Positions 45,018 through 54,600 of a stretch of 64,000 nucleotides of DNA are shown here, one piece after another. Source of the stretch: an uncultured Lachnospiraceae bacterium (GTDB taxonomy: Bacteria > Bacillota > Clostridia > Lachnospirales > Lachnospiraceae); NCBI GenBank assembly GCA_951800685.1, contig CATOJY010000006.1:1-64000 (forward strand), in the 5' to 3' direction. Numbering within the stretch: position 1 is the first letter of the stretch; each line of letters opens with the position of its first letter. Position numbers and translations under genes: made by a program. Under the pieces are notes generated by a model. It ran no database searches, was not told the origin of the DNA, and saw nothing but the letters and a program-made list of their open reading frames with translations.

Positions 45018-45650
45018 ATGAAATATCCCTGGATTGATGAATATCTATTGAAGAAACGAAGCGTTACCAAAGATCTCCAGGCTGACTGGAACTGGATCCG
45101 TTATCATATCGGTGGTAAAATGTTTGCTGCGGTCTGTCTGGACCCACAAAATAAACCCTACTATATTACTCTGAAACTGGAACCGGAGGAAGGCAGTTTT
45201 CTGCGGATACAATATGAGGATATCCTTCCAGGATATTATATGAATAAAATGCACTGGAATTCCATTAAACCAGACGGTGCAGTTCCCGATGACTTACTGA
45301 AAGACTTACTAGATAAATCCTATAATCTCGTATTAAAAAGCTTCAGCGGAAAGAAACAGCGGGAAATCCTTGGCTTAAGCTGCTGTGGCGCAGATTGTGG
45401 AAAATGCAGTTTCTATGGTTCCCTCTGTAAAGGATGTAACACTGCAAATGGCAAAGTTTTTCATGCTCCTTCTGGAAAAGCCTGTCCCATCTACAGCTGC
45501 TGTGTCCAAAACCATAAATATGTACACTGCCTGGCATGCGAAGCCCTTCCATGCTCTGTCTGGCAGGCAACAAAGGATCCTAACCTTTCCGAGCAGCAAT
45601 TTCAGGCTACCATACAGGAACGTATTCATAATTTAAAAGAATTGGTTTAA
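45018..45650 (+). CDS. Fusion of a YjbR/MmcQ domain and a cysteine-rich DUF3795 domain
   Basis: A 210-residue protein of two parts. Residues 1-115 match the YjbR/CyaY-fold MmcQ family (WIDEYLLKKRSVTKDLQADWNWIRYHIGGKMFA and the MNKMHWNSI end). Residues 116-205 are cysteine-rich (CCGADCGKCSFYGSLCKGC, CPIYSCC, HCLACEALPC) as in DUF3795, a probable zinc- or Fe-S-binding module. AAAGGAG is upstream. It is 44 bp before the GyrI-like gene, and likely cotranscribed with it. No activity is known. Confidence 0.8.
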   Translation: MKYPWIDEYLLKKRSVTKDLQADWNWIRYHIGGKMFAAVCLDPQNKPYYITLKLEPEEGSFLRIQYEDILPGYYMNKMHWNSIKPDGAVPDDLLKDLLDKSYNLVLKSFSGKKQREILGLSCCGADCGKCSFYGSLCKGCNTANGKVFHAPSGKACPIYSCCVQNHKYVHCLACEALPCSVWQATKDPNLSEQQFQATIQERIHNLKELV

Positions 45651-45694
45651 ATAGAGTTGGCTTGCATCTATATCTGTAAGAGAGGAATACGGCT

Positions 45695-46321
45695 ATGGCA
45701 TTTGATTATAAGAAAGAATATAAAGAATTTTATCTACCACCTAAAGCTCCTGTCATTCTTGAGATTCCGGAAATGAATTATATTGCTGTCAGAGGTCACG
45801 GAGATCCCAATGAGCCGGATGGTGCATATAAAACAGCAATCAGCCTTTTGTACGCCATTGCTTTCACAATCAAAATGAGCTATAAAGGCAATCATAAAAT
45901 CGATGGTTATTTCTCCTATGTAGTTCCCCCCTTAGAAGGTCTCTGGTGGCAGACTGATTGTAACCAGATCGACTACTCTCATAAGGAAGCTTTTGAATGG
46001 ATTTCCATGATCCGTTTACCCGAATTTGTAACCAGAGAGGAATTTGACTGGGCTATCCGTGAAGCCACACACAAAAAGCAAACAGATTTCACCAAGGTAG
46101 AATTCTTTCCCTATCGTGAAGGACTTTGTGTGCAGTGTATGCACATCGGCAGTTATGATAAAGAACCTGCAACGATCGAGAAGATCGAGCAGTATACCAG
46201 AGAAAAAGGTTACTGTGTTGATATCTCTGATACCCGTTTCCATCATGAGATCTATCTAAGCGATCCGAGACGGACTAAAGCAGAAAAATTACGCACAGTC
46301 ATCCGACATCCTATCCAATGA
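45695..46321 (+). CDS. GyrI-like small-molecule-binding domain protein
   Basis: A 208-residue protein with the GyrI/SOUL-like fold of the SBMBP family: PEMNYIAVRGHGDPNEPDGAYKTAISLLYAIAFTIKMS at the start and LCVQCMHIGSYDKEPATIEKIEQYTREKGY, and HHEIYLSDPRRTKAEKLRTVIRHPI near the end. Stand-alone forms (no DNA-binding domain here) are usually small-molecule hydrolases or binders. AGAGG is upstream. It pairs with the YjbR-DUF3795 gene. Confidence 0.85.
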   Translation: MAFDYKKEYKEFYLPPKAPVILEIPEMNYIAVRGHGDPNEPDGAYKTAISLLYAIAFTIKMSYKGNHKIDGYFSYVVPPLEGLWWQTDCNQIDYSHKEAFEWISMIRLPEFVTREEFDWAIREATHKKQTDFTKVEFFPYREGLCVQCMHIGSYDKEPATIEKIEQYTREKGYCVDISDTRFHHEIYLSDPRRTKAEKLRTVIRHPIQ

Positions 46322-46348
46322 TTATATTAAAAAAATTCTCAGAAAACA

Positions 46349-46378
46349 TTGACAAAACCATCTAAAATATTGTATTAT
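46349..46378 (+). promoter_or_regulatory. Promoter of the tRNA-Pro gene
   Basis: TTGACA (46349-46354), 18 bp, TATTAT (46373-46378), ending 17 bp before the tRNA. Confidence 0.75.
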
Positions 46379-46395
46379 TCTAGTTGTTCGTGATT

Positions 46396-46469
46396 CGAAG
46401 CGTGGCTCAGTTTGGTAGAGCGCTGCGTTCGGGACGCAGAGGTCGCAGGTTCAAATCCTGTCGCTTCGA
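46396..46469 (+). tRNA. tRNA-Pro (anticodon CGG)
   Basis: Complete cloverleaf: acceptor arm CGAAGCG/CGCTTCG, D arm GCTC/GAGC, anticodon stem CTGCG/CGCAG with loop TTCGGGA, T arm GCAGG/CCTGT with TTCAAAT. The CGG anticodon reads CCG proline codons. The CCA end is not encoded. It has its own promoter. Confidence 0.97.
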
Positions 46470-46582
46470 TTTTCAAGGAAGGCTGTAAACAGTCTTCTTT
46501 TTTATTTTCCAAAATTCCTACCCAAACATTGACATTCTTTTCTTTTCAGATTATAACTATGTATGGAAATGGAGGGATTATT

Positions 46583-47773
46583 ATGGAATCATACGAAATT
46601 TTAAGAGATCTCGCGATTATCCTGCTCTTTGCTAAGTGCTTCGGTATTCTTGCAAGAAAATTCAAAGCACCGCAGGTTGTGGGACAGATTATTGCAGGAC
46701 TGTTAGTAGGCCCTTGCGTGTTCGGCTGGATCACGCAGACAGAATTTATTACACAGATGGCAGAAGTAGGCGTAATTATATTGATGTTTTCTGTAGGGTT
46801 GGAATCTGACTTGAAAGAACTGATTAAGACAGGTCCGATCGCTCTTCTTATTGCCTGCGCTGGCGTCTTTACTCCTCTCGTGCTCGGTGCACTTTTATAC
46901 ATGGGCTTTTATGGAATCGCTCCCTGGGGAAGTGAAAACTTCTATAAAGCAGTCTTTATAGGCACAATCATGACAGCGACCAGTGTAAGTATTACCGTCG
47001 CCTCGTTGCAGGAACTGGGCAAGATCAAGAGCAAAGTTGGTACTACTATAGTCAGTGCCGCTATCATCGATGATGTCATCGGTATTATTGTACTCACTTT
47101 CGTCATTGGTTTTAAGAATCCAGATTCTAATCCGGTGATGGTTATTGTCAAGACAATCGCTTTCTTTGCAGTGGCGATTGTAGGCGGATTTCTTTTTTAT
47201 AAGATATTCCTTACACTCGACAATCGTTATCCTCACACACGGCGTGTTCCAATCATTGGTGTGGCTTTCTGTTTCGCCCTGTCCTATATCGCAGAGAGAT
47301 ACTTTGGGATCGCAGACATTACCGGCGCCTATGTGGCTGGCGTTATCCTCTGCAGCTTAAGTGATAATGAATACATAAAACGCAAAGTTGATGTCAGCTC
47401 TTATATGTTCTTTGGTCCGGTCTTCTTTGCGAGCATCGGTCTCAAAACTACTTTTAACAGTATGAATAGTAAGCTCATTGCTTTCTGTATCTGTTTCGTG
47501 ATCGTTGCGCTTGTTGCAAAGATTATCGGCTGCGGACTGGTCAGCAGATTATGCAAATACAACCTTGGAGATTCCCTGAAAATAGGGGTCGGTATGATGA
47601 CACGTGGCGAGGTTGCCCTGATCGTTGCACAAAAGGGGCTCGCCGCCGGGCTGCTGACAGCAGACTATTTTACAGCAGTTATCTTATTGATTCTCGTATC
47701 ATCGATCGCAACGCCGATTATCTTAAAACTACTCTACGCGCAGGATGAGAAAAAGGGAATTGTTCATGTCTGA
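46583..47773 (+). CDS. Cation/proton antiporter, CPA2 (KefB/NapA) family
   Basis: Membrane protein of 396 residues with about 12 hydrophobic spans. It keeps the family pattern PQVVGQIIAGLLVGPCVFG near the start, TATSVSITVASLQELGKIKSKVGTTIVSAAIIDDVIGI with the transport Asp pair (IDDV), and GMMTRGEVALIVAQKG near the end. It exchanges Na+ or K+ for protons across the cytoplasmic membrane. No C-terminal TrkA domain, so it is the short form. ATG at 46583 has GGAGGG 6 nt upstream; the frame is open back into the tRNA gene, which is not coding. Confidence 0.92.
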   Translation: MESYEILRDLAIILLFAKCFGILARKFKAPQVVGQIIAGLLVGPCVFGWITQTEFITQMAEVGVIILMFSVGLESDLKELIKTGPIALLIACAGVFTPLVLGALLYMGFYGIAPWGSENFYKAVFIGTIMTATSVSITVASLQELGKIKSKVGTTIVSAAIIDDVIGIIVLTFVIGFKNPDSNPVMVIVKTIAFFAVAIVGGFLFYKIFLTLDNRYPHTRRVPIIGVAFCFALSYIAERYFGIADITGAYVAGVILCSLSDNEYIKRKVDVSSYMFFGPVFFASIGLKTTFNSMNSKLIAFCICFVIVALVAKIIGCGLVSRLCKYNLGDSLKIGVGMMTRGEVALIVAQKGLAAGLLTADYFTAVILLILVSSIATPIILKLLYAQDEKKGIVHV

Positions 47774-47789
47774 TCCTCCTGCTAATGCT

Positions 47790-47828
47790 AAAACCGCTGT
47801 CTGCAATACCTTACAGACAGCGGTTTTT
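47790..47828. terminator. Bidirectional terminator between the antiporter and trxA
   Basis: Stem AAACCGCTGTCTG/CAGACAGCGGTTT with a 10-nt loop and T- and A-runs on the two sides, so it can end both convergent transcripts. Confidence 0.9.
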
Positions 47829-48145
47829 TAAATTACTTTCTTGATCTCTGCTTCCAGCTCTTCCTTAGGCATAGCGCCTACCATTGTTGCAACGTCTTTC
47901 CCATTTACGAAAATTTTCATGGTCGGAATCGACATGACACGATACATCCTTGCAAGTCCATCTTCCTCATCAATGTTACATTTTCCTACTTTCACCTTTC
48001 CGTCATAAGATTCCGCTAACTGCGCAATGACAGGCGCCATCATTTTGCATGGGCCGCACCAGTCTGCATAAAAATCTACCAGGACCGGAATCTCAGCATC
48101 CAATACCTCTTTTTCAAAATTAGCCGTTGTAAATTTGTGTTCCAT
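47828..48145 (-). CDS. trxA: Thioredoxin
   Basis: Disulfide reductase of 105 residues with the active site WCGPC at 29-33, the cis-proline in SIPTMKIF and the usual C-terminal helix. Cytoplasmic, no signal peptide. AAGGAGG is upstream. It follows trmB by 27 bp and shares a terminator with the convergent antiporter gene. Confidence 0.95.
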   Translation of the reverse strand: MEHKFTTANFEKEVLDAEIPVLVDFYADWCGPCKMMAPVIAQLAESYDGKVKVGKCNIDEEDGLARMYRVMSIPTMKIFVNGKDVATMVGAMPKEELEAEIKKVI

Positions 48146-48172
48146 CTTTTTTCCTCCTTTTGCTTCTGCTTT

Positions 48173-48811
48173 CTATCTGGCAATTACATATTTATAAATA
48201 GGATTTCCCATCGCCGAAAACTTTTCCTCATACTCTGTCATCACATTTCCTTCCATCATTTCTGCATTATGATGAAGGTCCTCCGTCATCTGCTCAAGAT
48301 GCCATCCTGCAGGTTCCAGTTCATCCAGCGCAAACTGAAAAAGATCATGATTATCTGTCTTAAATTCAATGATCCCATCCTTTTTCAGTATTTCATTATA
48401 CCGGGATAAAAATTCACGGGACGGCAATCTCCTTTTTGCATGTCTGTCCTTTGGCCACGGATCAGAGAAATTTAAATAAATCCTGTCAATCTCTCCCCTG
48501 CCGAACACATCTACAATCTCCTCAGCTTCCATTCGAATAAAGTACAGATTCGGCATAGGATCCAATTCCATCTTTTGGATTCCGCGCAGCAGCACACTGG
48601 AATATTTCTCTATTCCCAAATAATTGATTTCCGGGTTCTTTCTTGCCAGATCCATAATAAATCTACCTTTTCCCATCCCGATCTCAATCCGCACAGGATA
48701 GTCGTTTCCAAATAGTTGTTTCCAATTCCCTTTGTATTTCTCTGGCTCGTGAATAACATATGGACTTTCCGCAATGGCTTCTCTGGAACCTGATATATTT
48801 CGCAGTCTCAT
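48173..48811 (-). CDS. trmB: tRNA (guanine-N7)-methyltransferase TrmB
   Basis: SAM-dependent enzyme that makes m7G46 in tRNA, 212 residues. SAM site IEIGMGKGRFIMDLA, then NFSDPWPKDRHAKRRL and the FKTDNHDLFQFAL motif, all as in TrmB. AAGG lies about 12 nt from the ATG. First gene of trmB-trxA. Confidence 0.94.
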   Translation of the reverse strand: MRLRNISGSREAIAESPYVIHEPEKYKGNWKQLFGNDYPVRIEIGMGKGRFIMDLARKNPEINYLGIEKYSSVLLRGIQKMELDPMPNLYFIRMEAEEIVDVFGRGEIDRIYLNFSDPWPKDRHAKRRLPSREFLSRYNEILKKDGIIEFKTDNHDLFQFALDELEPAGWHLEQMTEDLHHNAEMMEGNVMTEYEEKFSAMGNPIYKYVIAR

Positions 48812-49036
48812 TCTACGTTAACGCCTTTCCAAGATCTTAATAAATACAACTATTATCTTACCATATTTGTCCTACACGTTCCATTTATAATTTTGTATTT
48901 TTTGTGAAACCTCTACTGTTTTTTTCTAAAATAGTGTATTATGATAAGCATACGTCACATGAACATAACTTTATTCATTTTCATAAAACAGATTTCTTTT
49001 ACATATACTTGTTTATTATAGAAAGGTTCAACCATT

Positions 49037-50530
49037 ATGTTTTTATCATATATCATGAAAAGAGGAAGGAAAACTGTGCCTCTTCTTCTTTCGTCCCTTA
49101 TTTTTTGTTGCGGTTTATACAGCGTTCCCCTTACTGTACATGCGACTGCCGAAGAACTGGAAGCCGCCGCCGAGGAGAGAAAAGCACTTCCTATCCAATC
49201 AAATGAAATCGATAATTGGCCTGCCGGACCTGCCATTACAGCTGAATCTGCTATTCTCATGGAAGTCAACACCGGCGCTATTTTGTATGCCAAGAATATC
49301 CACAAGAAATCTTTTCCCGCGAGCACTACTAAACTTTTAACTTGTCTGATTGTTATGGAGCAGGGTAATCTGGATGATACCGTCACCTTCTCCAATGAAG
49401 CGGTATTCAGTGTTCCTACCGGTGGTTCTAACATGGGGATGGATGTCGGGGAGGCCATTACCCTCGAACAATGTCTCTATGGTATCATGGTAGGTTCCGC
49501 CAATGAAGCAGCCAACGCTGCCGCCGAACATATCGCCGGCTCCATTGATAACTTCGTCGCTCTCATGAATGAACGTGCCGCACAGCTTGGATGCACGGAC
49601 ACTCATTTTACGAATACCAATGGACTAAATGATGAGGACCATTACACATCTGCTTACGATCTTGCGCTGATTTCATCCGCCTTCTTTCAAAATGATATGC
49701 TCCGCAAGATTGGCAACACAGACCGTTACGAATTCAAGGCAACTGCCACACAACCTGATGATTTCATCTTGAAGAACAAACACAGACTGATCACGGGAGA
49801 ACTTTCATATGATGGTATTTTGGGCGGTAAGACTGGTTACACAGATCAAGCCAGACAGACTCTTGTCACCTGCGCAGAACAGAATGGCATGCGTCTTGTC
49901 TGCGTTGTATTTATGGAAGAAACACCCAATCAATTTTCCGATACAATAGAATTATTTGATTATGGTTTTCATAATTTTCAGTTGATGAATATTTCTGAAA
50001 ATGAGGACAAATATCGGATCGAACCTTCTGGTTTTCTACAAACGGGCAATGATATTTTCGGCAGCTCCAAACCGATCCTGTCAATCGATGATAACAGTTC
50101 CGTCATTGTTCCTAACACGATTTCCTTTGACGATCTGGATTCTATAATCGATTACAGTATTTCTGATGAAAACCGTATCGCACACATCCGCTATTCCTAT
50201 CACGATGTTGATCTGGGAAGCGCCTATCTGGAATTAGCTGCAAATAATCCTTCTGCTTATGAGTTTGATACAAGTTTAAATTCTACTGATATAAGCGTAG
50301 AAAGAACAGAACAGCAATCCAGAGAATCCGCCAGGACTAACACAATCTTTATCAATGTAAAGAATATTTTAATTATTGTACTTTCTTTATCTGCTCTTGT
50401 CATACTTCTATTCATCCTGCGTGCTTTTGCTGTCAATAACCAAAATGCCAAACGCAGGCAGAACCGTGTGAAGCGTAAACAGAGACGCAGGGAGAGAATT
50501 CGTTCCGATTTCGATGATTTTGATTTTTAG
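49037..50530 (+). CDS. D-alanyl-D-alanine carboxypeptidase, S11 family
   Basis: Penicillin-binding protein of 497 residues that trims stem peptides of peptidoglycan. A signal peptide (about 11-37) precedes the SxxK motif S96-T-T-K99, the SAN motif at 154-156 and the KTG motif in LGGKTGYTDQAR. After the catalytic part (to about 300) comes a beta-rich region and a C-terminal membrane span (about 437-460) followed by a very basic tail (QNRVKRKQRRRERIR). A membrane anchor plus a long basic cytoplasmic end replaces the usual amphipathic anchor. The ATG at 49037 has AAAGG 10 nt upstream. DacF-like, with no sign of sporulation-specific control. Confidence 0.9.
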   Translation: MFLSYIMKRGRKTVPLLLSSLIFCCGLYSVPLTVHATAEELEAAAEERKALPIQSNEIDNWPAGPAITAESAILMEVNTGAILYAKNIHKKSFPASTTKLLTCLIVMEQGNLDDTVTFSNEAVFSVPTGGSNMGMDVGEAITLEQCLYGIMVGSANEAANAAAEHIAGSIDNFVALMNERAAQLGCTDTHFTNTNGLNDEDHYTSAYDLALISSAFFQNDMLRKIGNTDRYEFKATATQPDDFILKNKHRLITGELSYDGILGGKTGYTDQARQTLVTCAEQNGMRLVCVVFMEETPNQFSDTIELFDYGFHNFQLMNISENEDKYRIEPSGFLQTGNDIFGSSKPILSIDDNSSVIVPNTISFDDLDSIIDYSISDENRIAHIRYSYHDVDLGSAYLELAANNPSAYEFDTSLNSTDISVERTEQQSRESARTNTIFINVKNILIIVLSLSALVILLFILRAFAVNNQNAKRRQNRVKRKQRRRERIRSDFDDFDF

Positions 50531-50584
50531 TACAATATGTCGATTCTCTCCACTGGAAAGTATATTTTACTAGGTATAATAAGA

Positions 50585-50621
50585 CAGGCAGATTCGTGCT
50601 TTTCATGCAAGAACCTGCCTG
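50585..50621. terminator. Hairpin between dac and the exonuclease gene
   Basis: Arms CAGGCAG and CTGCCTG with an inner GTGC/GCA-type stem; it lies between two convergent genes and can form on both strands. Confidence 0.6.
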
Positions 50622-50674
50622 CCGTTATTTCCATCAGATCCTGCACTTACTGCAAGACTCTGGCTGCAAAACGA

Positions 50675-51634
50675 TCATTTCTTTTCAGCTTTACTTATAT
50701 TTTGTCTTTTCTTATACTCTTTGGATTTCTTCTGCTTCTCGCGGATTGACTCTACCTCCTCCTCTGTGATAAATTTCTCTGTCTTGACGACATAGACCAT
50801 TTTCCCTTCCGATTTGCGCAAACGGATCTTAGATTTCATATATCCGTGTCTGTCACAATACGACAAGCTGTAATAATGTTTACCATTGGAAGTAAACCAG
50901 CGGATTTTTTTACGGAGGTTTCTGCGACAGAGATAACATTTCGTCTCGTTGACTACTCTATCTTCCATCGCCTGCGCTTTATCTGCAAATCCTCTGGAAA
51001 TATATTTGACATAACTATCAAACTGCACATGCACCTCTGATTTCCGATCAACTGGAATATGGAATACATCATAAGAATAATTCTTCAAAACTTTTTTATC
51101 CAGAAGCGCTAATACCTTCGCGGTATAATAGGCGTCGCTAAAGGCACGGTGAAAAGGAATATCTTTCTCAACTTTCAAATAATCAATGGCATATTCCAAT
51201 GTTCTTCTGGATTTCTTATCTTCATAACCAATACTAAATAGTTTCTGTACATCCAGAAATGGAAACGGTCCGTCCGCCAGAGGTTTCTTACCATAATAGC
51301 GAAGGTTCCTCTGCAATTCCGTAAGATCCAAAGGCCCCCATGTGCAAAAGATATAATCCTCACCGCACCACGCAAAGAATTTCTCAACCACTTCCGGAAA
51401 AGGATGCCCCTTCTCAAGCTGCTCAATCTGAAGATGAATCAGTCTCTTAGTGATCTGATGCATCTCATGATATACCTGAGGTTTGACAAGCTCTGAAAAT
51501 TCCCCGATCATTTCCCGACGACTATTCAATTTGACAGCACCAATTTCAACAATCTCAAAAGGGAGAACCTTCGTCACTTCTTCTTCTCCGGTACTGCTCT
51601 GATTCCATTCCAAATCTAATATAATATAATCCAT
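50675..51634 (-). CDS. DEDDh-type 3'-5' exonuclease (KapD-like)
   Basis: A 319-residue protein with an N-terminal DnaQ-fold exonuclease domain (about 1-185): ExoI motif DLEWNQSS, ExoII with CTWGPLDLTELQRN, ExoIII FHRAFSDAYYTAKV. The C-terminal part holds a cysteine/histidine cluster (CYLCRRN and YCDRHG) that may bind zinc, and a lysine-rich tail. KapD in B. subtilis has an exonuclease fold and acts on the KinA sporulation pathway; the relation here is only at fold level. Its ATG follows directly the stop codon of the hybrid kinase, so it is cotranscribed. Confidence 0.82.
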   Translation of the reverse strand: MDYIILDLEWNQSSTGEEEVTKVLPFEIVEIGAVKLNSRREMIGEFSELVKPQVYHEMHQITKRLIHLQIEQLEKGHPFPEVVEKFFAWCGEDYIFCTWGPLDLTELQRNLRYYGKKPLADGPFPFLDVQKLFSIGYEDKKSRRTLEYAIDYLKVEKDIPFHRAFSDAYYTAKVLALLDKKVLKNYSYDVFHIPVDRKSEVHVQFDSYVKYISRGFADKAQAMEDRVVNETKCYLCRRNLRKKIRWFTSNGKHYYSLSYCDRHGYMKSKIRLRKSEGKMVYVVKTEKFITEEEVESIREKQKKSKEYKKRQNISKAEKK

Positions 51635-54600
51635 TTAGTTTTTCCTGTTTGCAAATATTACTTCATGCAATGTACGATACAGCTTATCTACCTCCACAGG
51701 TTTAGATAGATGTCCATTCATACCACATTCCACAGATTTCCGTAAATCGTCATCAAATGCATTCGCAGACATAGCCACGATTGGAATCATATGACAGTCC
51801 TCACGCTCCATACTACGGATCACCCTTGTCGCCTCAAGTCCATCCATCACGGGCATCATAATATCCATTAAAATTACATCATAAGTACCTGGGGAAGTCG
51901 TACCCATGCGTTCTACAGCCTCTGCACCATTATAGACACAATCTACCGTAAAATCACGTTCTTCTAACAGGGTCATCGCAATTTCTGCATTCAATTCGTT
52001 GTCTTCTACTACAAGAATACGACATCCTTTGAAGGAAATTTCTTCCTCTTTCTCTTCCTCCGCCTTGTTTTCTCCCAGTTTCAAAGGAATTGAAAAACTA
52101 AATGTACTTCCTTCGCCAGGCTCGCTCTCCAGCTGGATGTTACTGCCCATCAATTGCACCAGACGGCTGCTGATCGACAATCCCAGACCTGTACCTTGCT
52201 GCTTAGAAGGATTAATCTCAGATGCCTGTTCGAAAGACCGGAAAACTCTCTTCTGATCCTCTTTCGGAATACCGATTCCGGTATCACGCACTGCAAAATA
52301 GAAAACGGCTGTCTTTTCTTCCGTCCTGATCTCCTGAACTGTCAGCGTCACCTTTCCTTTGATTGGCGTAAATTTTACAGCATTCCCAAGCAGATTAATC
52401 AGTACCTGGCTGATTCTCATTTTGTCAGCCAACAGCCAATTATGTGTCACCTCGATATTCTGTACAAAATCTATGTTCTTAGCTGCTGCCTGCGTCATAA
52501 TCAATTCTTTGATCGTATCCAACATCTCATAGATATTAAAATCAACCAGTTCAAGTTTCATCTTGCCGCTCTCGATCTTAGACATATCCAGAATGTCGTT
52601 GATCAGTCCCAGCAGATAATTGGAAGAAGACTGTATCTTCTGTAGACAATCCAAAATTCTTTCCTGGCTCTGTTCCTGCTGCAGAGCAATCGCAGTCATA
52701 CCTATAATTCCATTCATCGGTGTACGGATCTCATGGCTCATACGGGACAGGAAATCTGACTTCGCTTTGCTTGCGATATCATGCTGCTGTTGCGCCAACT
52801 GGCTCTGAATGACTCTACCAAGTTCTGCAAGATTCTGATACTCTTCCATATTCTCCAGAATCTCCGAACCAATTCCAAGAATACAGATATTACCCATATA
52901 GTCTCCGTTGTCATACATAGGCATGACAATACCATATTGCCCCTCGTTGATACTAAGGAAACGTCTTTTTATCTCGTTCTCACTCTCTTCAGTCGAAAAA
53001 TACCGCACTTCCCGCTGTCCAAGCCATCTGAAAAATATGTCTTTCTCTTCCTGCTTATATTGTCTCACGTTTTCAGTGACATTCTCTCCGTTTTGGTGCC
53101 ATTGGTATTCCAGATAATTAGATTTAAAATCATCCCGCAGCACAGAGATCAACACATCGCTTGCCTGATAAAATCTTCCAATCTTGCAGATAATCAACAT
53201 CATCTGTGCCGGGAAGTCAGCTCCTTTGCCAAACAAATTCAAAGCAAGTGATACCAGACTGACATCTTCGCCGTAATCCAATGTATTGATATCACGTCCT
53301 AATAACGGAGGTAACTGTGCACGTTCACCCTCAGGAACATCCTCATAAGCAATATATTTTTTGGTAACACCTGGAATAACGCGGCTTTGTGCCAGTTTCG
53401 CCATACAAATAATCTTTTCACTAGTCTGGCTTTCTCCGCCATGCGCAATTCCTACATATACATCGACTTTCAATGTTTCTGCTTTGAAACTCAGCTCAAT
53501 CTTCTCAAGAAGCTGCTCTATAAATTCTACTGCTTCTTCTCTTGTACGATTCTCCAGCCATAATGTAAATTCATCCCCGTCAAGGCGCATGGCTATGATT
53601 GGCCGCCCATCCCTTTCGCTATATTCCCGGCAAACGTTAAGTGTCAGGCTCCCCAGCTCTTCCAGCACCATATCACCAAAAATGATACCATTTTTCTCAT
53701 TAATCTCCTTCAAACGATGAAGAAGCATATTAACCATAATACCATTTTTCTGATCTTTACGGCATTCTTCCATACAATGTATCCCGGCACTATAGGAATA
53801 GAGTCCCGTGATAACATCCATAGAATTCTTCCGAAGCTGTTCTTCCTCTCTTTCTTTCTGTTCCTGAATATTTCGAATACTACCTACAATCTTACGCCGT
53901 TCACCGTCTGTATCATAGACAGTCTTACCAGAAAGCGCAACCCATACAAAATCCGCATCCTCTGGCCATTTCATACGAAATTCTATAGAAAGACTGTCAG
54001 CATGACTCTTCAGCTTTTCAACTACTTCCGCGCGGTCCATATCATGAATATAATTTGGATTGATAAAACCACTTTCAAATTCTTCACATGGCCAATGACC
54101 GCTCATTGTCGCATGATTTACGATGTCAAGTATATGGTTTTCGATATCATAAGAAAAGAAAATATCTTTACTATACTCTAAAGCTACCCTGTAACGTTCT
54201 TTCTCTTCCAGAAGAATGTTTTCTGCTTCCTTCTGACTATCTGTTAACTCCTTAACTACATCGTATAACGCGTCTACTTCCAGAATATTAGAAGATTTAA
54301 ATTTCTGGAGACCAACGCTCCCTTCACTGATACATTGCATTAAATGCTGAACCGGCCGTGTCAAATGCTTTACAACGAGATAAATACCCAATACGCCAAA
54401 AAACAAACCAACCAAGATTGCCGCTGCCATCCAAATATAAAGCTGACGACTGATTCCGAAAAGGTCTCTCTCTGTATTCAACCCTAAAAGTACCCACTCT
54501 GTATTTTCATAAGGTACATTATTATTGTAAAGTTTCATAGGGCAGATCACGGCATAAATTCCCTGCTGATCCAACTTAATATTTTTCACCAGAGAGAGAT

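Noticed and set aside
46412-46582. Extended N-terminus of the antiporter starting inside the tRNA
   Set aside because: The added part translates the tRNA gene; a good ribosome binding site precedes ATG 46583.
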